Assembly: GCA_026986085.1 (NCBI GenBank) | Contig: JALSPE010000074.1 | Span: 1 to 12,126, forward strand | Direction: 5' to 3' | Length of the DNA: 12,126 nt | Source of the DNA: Campylobacteraceae bacterium | GTDB lineage: Bacteria; Campylobacterota; Campylobacteria; Campylobacterales; Sulfurovaceae | Part shown: positions 7,387 to 12,126 of the stretch, one piece after another | How the letters are laid out: every line of letters starts with the position of its first letter | Numbering within the stretch: position 1 is the first letter of the stretch | Program-made: the position numbers and the translations under genes | The notes under the pieces: model-generated | The model's database searches: none | What the model saw: only the letters and a program-made list of their open reading frames with translations | What the model was told of the DNA's origin: nothing

Positions 7387-7902
7387 ATGAAACAAAACAA
7401 CTACTGGTCGCCAGTAATAGCTGGTATAATACTTGGGATAGCACTGTTTATAAGCTTTATAGTTGCAGGTCAAGGTATGGGTGCAAGTGGAGCATTTGCA
7501 AGAGCTACTGCTCAAATTGCCTATACAATAGACCCAGATTTTGCAAAAAATGCATATGCTGCAAAGTATCTACATAGTGGAGATGCTTTAACAAATTGGA
7601 CAGCAATAGAAGTTGTTGGTATATTTATAGGTGGTTTTATAAGTGCACTACTTGCAAAAAGAATAAAACCAGAAATTACTAGAGCAAAAGGTTACTCTAG
7701 CTTTAAAAGATTATTTTTTGCATTTTTTGGTGGTATCTTAGTTGCAGTAGGAACAAGGTTTGCTAGAGGATGCACAAGTGGTCAAGCATTAGATGGAGCA
7801 GCAGCTATGAGTGCAGGTTCTTGGATATTTATGTTAGCAGCATTTGGTGCAGGTTTTTTAGTATCATTTTTATTTAAAAAACAGTGGAAAGGTGTTGAGT
7901 AA
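7387..7902 (+). CDS. YeeE/YedE-family half transporter, first subunit
   Basis: This 171-residue integral membrane protein has about four membrane segments (about 8-28, 73-91, 107-124 and 143-163). The family motif RGCTSGQALDGAA (127-139) carries the only cysteine, C129. It resembles one half of the YeeE/YedE (sulf_transp) fold. Single-chain members such as TsuA import thiosulfate, and conserved cysteines in such motifs take part in passing the substrate. Here the transporter is split into two genes that share one base (TAATG) at their junction. The start ATG follows AAGGAG by about 11 bases, longer than usual, but no other start fits. Transport of thiosulfate or another small sulfur compound across the inner membrane is inferred from the family. 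The exact substrate cannot be read from sequence. Confidence 0.82.
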   Translation: MKQNNYWSPVIAGIILGIALFISFIVAGQGMGASGAFARATAQIAYTIDPDFAKNAYAAKYLHSGDALTNWTAIEVVGIFIGGFISALLAKRIKPEITRAKGYSSFKRLFFAFFGGILVAVGTRFARGCTSGQALDGAAAMSAGSWIFMLAAFGAGFLVSFLFKKQWKGVE

Positions 7903-8519
7903 TGGATAATATAGTATTACCTCTATTTACAAGTGGTTTCATGGATAACCATATGAATTTACTTTTAGCTATTGCTATTGGTATAATGTTTGGTTTTATA
8001 TTAGAGAGGGCTGGTTTTGCAACAGCTGGACATATTGCTCCAATATTCTATTTTAAAAATTTAATGGTTGCAAAAGTTATGGTAAGTGCCATTGTAACAG
8101 CAGCTACACTTATTTTTTTAGGAGTAATCTTTGGCTATATAGATTACAATAATATATTTATACCATCTACTTATATCTATGCATATCTAGTTGGTGGTCT
8201 TATATTTGGAGTGGGTATGGTTATGAGTGGTTGGTGTCCAGGAACTGCTGTAACTGGTATAGCAACTCTTAAAATAGATGCTATAGTTTTTGCATTAGGT
8301 TTATTTGTAGGAATGTATTTCTATTTTGAAATTTATGATGGGTATGAAGCAGTTAGAGAGTTAGCAAATAGTCACAATCTTGGTAGATTTACAATTAACA
8401 AACTATTTGGTAGTGATGATATAAGAGTATCATATATTGTAACTTTGATTGCATCATTTGGGCTATTAGCTTTTGTAACAATAATTAAAAAGATTATAGA
8501 TAGTAAGGGAGAAAATTAA
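7902..8519 (+). CDS. YeeE/YedE-family half transporter, second subunit
   Basis: This is a 205-residue membrane protein with about five membrane segments (about 18-36, 57-78, 91-110, 125-142 and 177-197). The signature GMVMSGWCPGTAVTG (105-119) contains the only cysteine, C112, and matches the second-half motif of YeeE/YedE transporters. It probably forms a heterodimer with the upstream half protein, so that C129 of one and C112 of the other line the path. The gene overlaps the preceding stop by one base, and AAAGG lies about 10 bases before the ATG, supporting coupled expression. The loop at about 143-175 (charged, between the last two membrane segments) is longer than elsewhere in the protein and could contact a periplasmic or cytosolic sulfur carrier. 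That last point is inference. Confidence 0.82.
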   Translation: MDNIVLPLFTSGFMDNHMNLLLAIAIGIMFGFILERAGFATAGHIAPIFYFKNLMVAKVMVSAIVTAATLIFLGVIFGYIDYNNIFIPSTYIYAYLVGGLIFGVGMVMSGWCPGTAVTGIATLKIDAIVFALGLFVGMYFYFEIYDGYEAVRELANSHNLGRFTINKLFGSDDIRVSYIVTLIASFGLLAFVTIIKKIIDSKGEN

Positions 8520-8840
8520 ATGAGTAAAATAGTATCAGCAGTAGGTTTAGGATTAATTGTTGCAGCTGGAGCTTTAGCTGCTATATCAACTAATTACGAG
8601 ACACAAGTAGAAGCGAATAAAAAGCTATGTGCAACATATATAACAAATGCCAAAGATGCACTTAAAAGTGGAGATAAAGATAAAGCAAATAGCTTTTTAG
8701 ATAAAGCTTTTAAACTTGATCCAAAGAATAAAACACTGTTTGAAGTTGCAAAAGAGATAAATGGTGCAACTGCTGCGCAACCAGCTACAGGTGAAAAACC
8801 AAAAGCTAAGAAGAAGATATCTATTGATTTAGGTTGCTAA
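8520..8840 (+). CDS. Small anchored TPR-like protein with C-terminal Cys
   Basis: This 106-residue protein is of unrecognised family. It starts with a hydrophobic segment (about 5-23) that is either a signal peptide or a membrane anchor. A single TPR-like helix pair follows (about 40-70, LKSGDKDKANSFLDKAFKLDPKN), then an Ala/Pro/Lys-rich linker (82-99). The protein ends with DLGC. Its two cysteines are C37, at the start of the helical part, and C106, the last residue. The gene begins directly after the stop of the second transporter subunit, with AAGGGAG 8 bases before the ATG, so it is co-expressed with the transporter. A role as a partner that docks to the transporter or handles sulfur through its cysteines is suggested only by context. 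A strong set of hairpins follows the gene. Confidence 0.7.
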   Translation: MSKIVSAVGLGLIVAAGALAAISTNYETQVEANKKLCATYITNAKDALKSGDKDKANSFLDKAFKLDPKNKTLFEVAKEINGATAAQPATGEKPKAKKKISIDLGC

Positions 8841-8864
8841 AGCAAAAATATGCAATAGAATTTA

Positions 8865-8898
8865 CTAAATATAATTTTAGATTTAAAATTATATTTAG
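8865..8898 (+). other. Perfect 15-bp hairpin after the TPR-like gene
   Basis: CTAAATATAATTTTA (8865-8879) pairs perfectly with TAAAATTATATTTAG (8884-8898) around a GATT loop. It begins 24 bases after the stop codon of the TPR-like gene. No T run follows directly. Such a stem can protect the 3' end of the upstream transporter message. It could also be an inverted-repeat protein site. The perfection over 15 bp is unlikely by chance even in AT-rich DNA. Confidence 0.6.
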
Positions 8899-8906
8899 AG
8901 TGAGTT

Positions 8907-8944
8907 AGGCTTTAAGCCTTTTTATAAAAAATAAAAGGCTTAAA
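8907..8944 (+). terminator. Terminator with overlapping alternative stem
   Basis: AGGCTTTAAGCCT (8907-8919) forms a compact hairpin, and a run of five T residues (8919-8923) follows, as in an intrinsic terminator for the transporter genes. The right arm can instead pair with a third copy further on. The segment 8911-8925 pairs with 8931-8944 over about 14 bp with one bulged T, across an AAAAA loop. The two folds exclude each other, which is the arrangement of an attenuator. The downstream rhodanese gene starts at 8985, so partial read-through into it is possible. Alternatively this is one extended terminator and the overlap is incidental. Confidence 0.55.
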
Positions 8945-8984
8945 GGGTAGTTCCCAAAAAAATAAATTACTTTAGGAGTAACGA

Positions 8985-9584
8985 ATGAACTTATCAACAA
9001 AATTATTAGCAATTGGTGCTGCAATAGCATTAACAACTGGTGCAGCTTATGCTGCAGATAAGCCAACAAACCCAAAAAAACAAACTACGCTTAATCAATA
9101 TCTAAGTGCAAAAGAGGTTCCTGCATTTTTAGAAAAAAATAAAGGTAAAACTGTATTTATTGATGTTAGAACACCAGCAGAGATTGAATTTGTAGGTCAT
9201 GCTGAAGGAATAGACAAAAATATTCCAATTGCATATAGAATCTATACAAAATTTGATGAGAAAAAACATAGATATGGAACAATGATTAACCAAAAATTTG
9301 TAGATGAAGTAGATGCACTAGTAAAAGAGAAGGGCTTAACAAAAGATAATGCAAAACTTGTATTAATTTGTAGAAGTGGTGATAGAAGTGCAGCATCTAG
9401 TAAACTTTTAGCTAAACAAGGTTATAAAACTGTTTATACAGTAATAGATGGCTTTGAAGGAGATAAAGGTAAAGAGTCTCACAAAAGAGATGTTAATGGA
9501 TGGAAAAATGCAGGTAACAAGTGGACATATAAAAATGATAAAAAAATTATGGACTTCTCTAAGCCTGTAAAAGTAGAACAATAA
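8985..9584 (+). CDS. Periplasmic single-domain rhodanese
   Basis: This is a 199-residue sulfurtransferase-like protein. A signal peptide occupies residues 1-23 (cleavage probably after AYA). The rhodanese domain spans about 36-175, with the DVRTPAE motif (60-66) and the active-site loop CRSGDRS (129-135). C129 is the persulfide-forming cysteine. Rhodaneses move sulfane sulfur between donors such as thiosulfate or polysulfide and thiol acceptors; the physiological donor here is unknown. Export plus linkage to YeeE-type transporter genes suggests periplasmic sulfur delivery. TAGGAG lies 6 bases before the ATG. The gene is separated from the upstream group by 144 bases of hairpins and is followed by a terminator-like stem. 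It could also belong to a cytochrome-linked sulfur pathway with the downstream genes. Confidence 0.88.
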   Translation: MNLSTKLLAIGAAIALTTGAAYAADKPTNPKKQTTLNQYLSAKEVPAFLEKNKGKTVFIDVRTPAEIEFVGHAEGIDKNIPIAYRIYTKFDEKKHRYGTMINQKFVDEVDALVKEKGLTKDNAKLVLICRSGDRSAASSKLLAKQGYKTVYTVIDGFEGDKGKESHKRDVNGWKNAGNKWTYKNDKKIMDFSKPVKVEQ

Positions 9585-9591
9585 TCTACCA

Positions 9592-9612
9592 ACTTGGGGC
9601 TTTGCCTCAGGT
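9592..9612 (+). terminator. Terminator-like hairpin after rhodanese gene
   Basis: ACTTGGGGC (9592-9600) pairs with GCCTCAGGT (9604-9612) across a TTT loop, giving 9 bp with two wobble pairs. It is the most GC-rich stem in the area and begins 8 bases after the rhodanese stop codon. A run of six T residues is present but starts about 10 bases later (9622-9627), so it is not a textbook intrinsic terminator. It is the most likely transcript end before the cytochrome genes. Confidence 0.45.
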
Positions 9613-9642
9613 AATGTATAATTTTTTAATTTGCACCTTCTC

Positions 9643-9679
9643 ATTTAGATCTAAATTCTAATATTCTGATATAATATCA
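9643..9679 (+). promoter_or_regulatory. Candidate promoter with two palindromes
   Basis: A TATAAT box (9670-9675) lies 35 bases before the cytochrome start codon and sits inside the 13-base palindrome TGATATAATATCA (9667-9679). Upstream, where a -35 box would be, ATTTAGATCTAAAT (9643-9656) is a perfect 14-base palindrome. This suggests an operator for a dimeric regulator placed over the -35 region. The regulator cannot be named from the sequence. The start codon at 9710 has only a weak AAGG site about 13 bases upstream. Confidence 0.45.
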
Positions 9680-9709
9680 AAACAATATTTTAAAGGCAAC
9701 TAATATATA

Positions 9710-11458
9710 ATGAAAATAGTTTTTCTTATTATGCTACCACTACTTATATTTGCACAGGAGTCTTGTTTAACTTGTCACTCTAACACTACAAATATAGACC
9801 CCTATCATGATGTTAAATCTATGGGGTGTGCTAGTTGCCATGGTGGAGATATAAAAACTTTTACAAAAGAGTTGGCACATAAAAACATGGTAATAGATCC
9901 AGCAAGGCTTGAACATGCACAAATATTTTGTGCTAAGTGCCACAAAGAGATAGTTCATAGAGTTAGCAAATCTATAATGAATACACAAAGTGGAATTTTA
10001 GATGTGCTTCGCTACCAATTTAAAGAGAGAAAAAGTATTTCTCAAAGTGGTGGTATAGCAGATTTAAAAAAGATACCAAGTTCAAAATTGACTCTAGCAG
10101 AAGATCACTTCTCTAAAATGTGTGCAGCTTGTCATATTAATCAAGATGAAAATATATTTAAAAAAGCTGGTATTGTAAAGAGAGGTGGGGGCTGTGTAGA
10201 TTGCCATAGAGTAAGCAAAGGTATAATCTACAAAGGTAAACATCCAAAAATTATACACCCAAAAATGAGTATAAAAATTCCATCTAGCAATTGTTTAAAG
10301 TGCCATAATCGCTCTAACAGAATAGGACTTAGCTATTTTGGAAAATTTGAGAGTGAGGGGTATGGAACGCCATATAAAGATGGAAAATTAACCCACAAAG
10401 TAGATAAAAATAGATACTACTACGACTTACCAGCAGATATACACCACTCTAATAAAAGTAAATTAGATTGTATAGATTGCCACACCGAAAAGGGAGTAAT
10501 GGGAGATGGTAAAACTCACCTACATATGGAGGATGCAGTAGATATAAGTTGTGCCGATTGTCACAATCCAACTTTTGATAAATCTAGCAAATATCCAAAA
10601 GCCTCTTTGCTTAGTGCTTTGCATAATATACCTCTAGCTAAAGATATAGCCATAAGTAGAAGAAAGGGTAGTCCACTCTATAATATAGCAAAAGATGGAA
10701 AAAAAACTACACTATATAGAAAAAGAGATGGAAAAAAATTTATAATTAAACCTCTAATTGACAAGCCTTATCATACAAGCCCAATGCACCAAAGATTAGA
10801 TTGCACTGCATGTCATAGTAAATGGACTCCAAGTTGCTATGGGTGTCACGAAGTCTATTTTAAAGATGGTAAACAGTATGATTGGATTAAGAAAAGAGCA
10901 ACTAATGGACAGTGGCTAGAGTTAAGAAGTTACCTTCGTTATGAAACACCAGCTCTAGCAATTGGGTATAATAAAAAAATAATGCCAACAGCCCCTGGTT
11001 GTCAAGTATTAATGGATATTTACGAAAAAAATGGAACCCATAAAAAGCCGTTTCACTCTTTTGCATATGCAGCATGGGACCCACACACAACAAGCAAAGA
11101 GTCAAGAAGTTGCAAAGATTGCCATTTTAAGCCACAAGCAATTGGGCTAGGGGCTGGGAGATTAGATATAAAAAGTGGTAATATTACATTTACCCCACTC
11201 TATCAAAGTCAAAAAAATGGCTTACCAATAGAGTATCCAATAGATGCTCTTATAGATAAAAGTGGCAAAGAGTTTCAAACTTTCTCGAGAGAGAGTGCCA
11301 GAGGTTTTAATCAACAAGAGGTTAAAAAAATAGTAAATGCTTATAAGTGTATAATTTGCCACGATAAGTGGAGCGATAATATTTATAGAGATTTCAATAT
11401 GAGTAAAAAGATGTTTAAAGACAAAAAGACAAAATGCTCAAGAGAGTTGATAAAATGA
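9710..11458 (+). CDS. Exported 12-haem c-type cytochrome
   Basis: This is a 582-residue multihaem cytochrome with a short signal peptide (about 1-15). Twelve CxxCH haem-binding motifs start at C19, C40, C74, C138, C162, C195, C254, C281, C365, C376, C468 and C547. No longer C-x(n)-CH motif of the MccA type was seen. Other noteworthy parts are YFGKF (209-213), the ADIHH segment (242-246) whose histidines could be distal haem ligands, and APGCQV with a non-haem cysteine at C431. A WDPHTTSKESRSCKDCH segment (456-472) runs into the haem-11 motif and is followed by GLGAG. The protein must mature in the periplasm and may stay there or go to the outer surface. No membrane segment or lipobox is visible. 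I recall similar anonymous multihaem proteins in Geobacter-type bacteria but cannot name a family. Function is therefore unassigned electron transfer or reduction. The gene overlaps the next cytochrome gene as ATGA. Confidence 0.88.
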   Translation: MKIVFLIMLPLLIFAQESCLTCHSNTTNIDPYHDVKSMGCASCHGGDIKTFTKELAHKNMVIDPARLEHAQIFCAKCHKEIVHRVSKSIMNTQSGILDVLRYQFKERKSISQSGGIADLKKIPSSKLTLAEDHFSKMCAACHINQDENIFKKAGIVKRGGGCVDCHRVSKGIIYKGKHPKIIHPKMSIKIPSSNCLKCHNRSNRIGLSYFGKFESEGYGTPYKDGKLTHKVDKNRYYYDLPADIHHSNKSKLDCIDCHTEKGVMGDGKTHLHMEDAVDISCADCHNPTFDKSSKYPKASLLSALHNIPLAKDIAISRRKGSPLYNIAKDGKKTTLYRKRDGKKFIIKPLIDKPYHTSPMHQRLDCTACHSKWTPSCYGCHEVYFKDGKQYDWIKKRATNGQWLELRSYLRYETPALAIGYNKKIMPTAPGCQVLMDIYEKNGTHKKPFHSFAYAAWDPHTTSKESRSCKDCHFKPQAIGLGAGRLDIKSGNITFTPLYQSQKNGLPIEYPIDALIDKSGKEFQTFSRESARGFNQQEVKKIVNAYKCIICHDKWSDNIYRDFNMSKKMFKDKKTKCSRELIK

Positions 11459-12126
11459 AAATATTTATAATTCTATTTTTAATAACATTTGCTAATGCCA
11501 ACAGTTGTATAAATTGCCATAAAGAGCAATTAATTAAATGTAAAAGCTCTAAACACTTTAGTATGAGTGGGGCTATAAATATTACCCGTAAAGCTTTTGG
11601 TATTAAAGATAGTAATTTCACTTTACAGACTCTACCAGAGGCTAAAATAGATATTAAAGAACCTAAAGATATTGTAGATGATATCCTAAGAAGAAAGTGT
11701 TTAAGGTGTCACTTAACTTCCAAACAGCTTAATCCAACACAAAATTTGTGTCTTGCTTGTCACAATAGCCACACCAATAAAAATGATGCATTCAAGGCAA
11801 AACCAACTCAAACTAAATGTTTAAATTGTCATAAGGGAGAGTATATTGGAAGCGACTACTTAGGGCGTTTTCCACACGATTATGATGAGAGTTACAGAAG
11901 CCCAATTGGAAAAAATGGAGAGTTTCCACCAAGCAAAGATGGAATAGATTACCACTATTTACAAGAGGATATTCACCATAAAGCTGGGCTAAGTTGCACT
12001 AGTTGCCACAAGGGTAAAAATTGGGAGAGAATAAGTTGCCTATCTTGCCATAAAAATATATCTCCTAAAAATCATAAAAGTTACCATAAAAGTATAAGTT
12101 GTTCTGCTTGTCATAGCTCTTGGATT
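11455..12126 (+). CDS. Multihaem c-type cytochrome, cut by window edge
   Basis: An open frame of 224 codons runs from the ATG at 11455 to the right edge without a stop, so the gene is incomplete at its 3' end. It starts with a signal peptide (MKIFIILFLITFANA, residues 1-15). Seven CxxCH motifs are visible, starting at C18, C82, C99, C122, C181, C195 and C216. The protein is a paralogue of its upstream neighbour. Matching landmarks are CHKE after the first shared haem, YLGRF (135-139) against YFGKF, DIHH (172-175) against DIHH, and CSACHSSW (216-223) against CTACHSKW. It lacks the first two haems of the neighbour. Overlapping start and stop codons (ATGA) imply coupled translation, and the two proteins probably work together, perhaps as a complex. 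The number of haems beyond the edge is unknown. Confidence 0.85.
   Translation, partial: MKIFIILFLITFANANSCINCHKEQLIKCKSSKHFSMSGAINITRKAFGIKDSNFTLQTLPEAKIDIKEPKDIVDDILRRKCLRCHLTSKQLNPTQNLCLACHNSHTNKNDAFKAKPTQTKCLNCHKGEYIGSDYLGRFPHDYDESYRSPIGKNGEFPPSKDGIDYHYLQEDIHHKAGLSCTSCHKGKNWERISCLSCHKNISPKNHKSYHKSISCSACHSSWI

Noticed and set aside
7315..7515. Minus-strand cysteine-rich frame opposite the YeeE start
   Set aside because: It is antisense to the transporter start and its leader, has no binding site, and its Cys/Thr/Tyr runs mirror codons of the real gene.
8945..8958. GGG/CCC mini-hairpin followed by an A run just before the rhodanese gene
   Set aside because: It has only three base pairs and could only terminate a minus-strand transcript, for which no gene exists here.
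9408..9644. Minus-strand frame across the rhodanese end
   Set aside because: It is antisense to the rhodanese gene and terminator hairpin, with no start signal.
9710..11458. MccA-type sulfite reductase or octahaem tetrathionate reductase
   Set aside because: There are twelve standard CxxCH motifs. I found no C-x(15)-CH or other long haem motif and no lysine-ligated CxxCK, so neither assignment is supported.
9767..11621. Minus-strand frames opposite the cytochrome genes (9767-9988, 10902-11105, 11415-11621)
   Set aside because: They are antisense to clear cytochrome sequence with regularly placed haem motifs and show no start signals.
1..12126. CRISPR array, tRNA, rRNA or transposase gene
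   Set aside because: No regularly spaced direct repeats, cloverleaf with conserved tRNA bases, ribosomal RNA segments or transposase motifs were recognised on either strand.

Overview
This is a very AT-rich window. It has long gene runs with overlapping stop/start codons, split YeeE-type half transporters and large multihaem cytochromes. That combination suggests a Campylobacterota (epsilonproteobacterial) sulfur-metabolising bacterium, for example a relative of Sulfurimonas, Sulfurovum or Arcobacter. This is an inference from gene content, not from a phylogenetic marker. I see no tRNA, rRNA, CRISPR array or transposase gene.

Left block (439-6997, minus strand): a tight seven-gene MoxR/Bat (aerotolerance-type) operon. 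In order of transcription it encodes a MoxR AAA+ ATPase, a DUF58 protein, a small DUF4381-like membrane protein, the von Willebrand A proteins BatA and BatB, a TPR lipid-anchor-free exported protein (BatC-like) and BatD. Junctions overlap by 1 to about 14 bases or are separated by 8 bases, so the genes are probably translationally coupled. MoxR is expected to act as a chaperone-like ATPase on the vWA proteins. BatA, BatB, the TPR protein and BatD would form an inner-membrane/periplasmic assembly. Downstream of batD lies 438 bases without a gene, holding a REP-like inverted doublet (23-99) and a weak terminator-like hairpin.

Middle: a 389-base divergent intergenic region separates moxR from a plus-strand group. 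This group holds two YeeE/YedE half transporters (7387-7902 and 7902-8519) and a 106-residue TPR-like exported or anchored protein (8520-8840). It continues, after a 144-base spacer packed with hairpins, with a periplasmic single-domain rhodanese (8985-9584). Together they look like a module for import and handling of thiosulfate or other sulfane-sulfur compounds.

Right block (9710-12126 and beyond): a promoter region with two nested palindromes precedes a 12-haem c-type cytochrome. That gene overlaps by ATGA the start of a second multihaem cytochrome, which runs off the right edge (224 residues and seven haem motifs visible). The two proteins are paralogues. The second protein's haems 1-7 correspond in order to haems 3-9 of the first, and two inter-haem distances (64 and 59 residues) are identical. 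This tandem cytochrome pair, beside sulfur transport and rhodanese genes, is the most interesting and least characterised system in the window.
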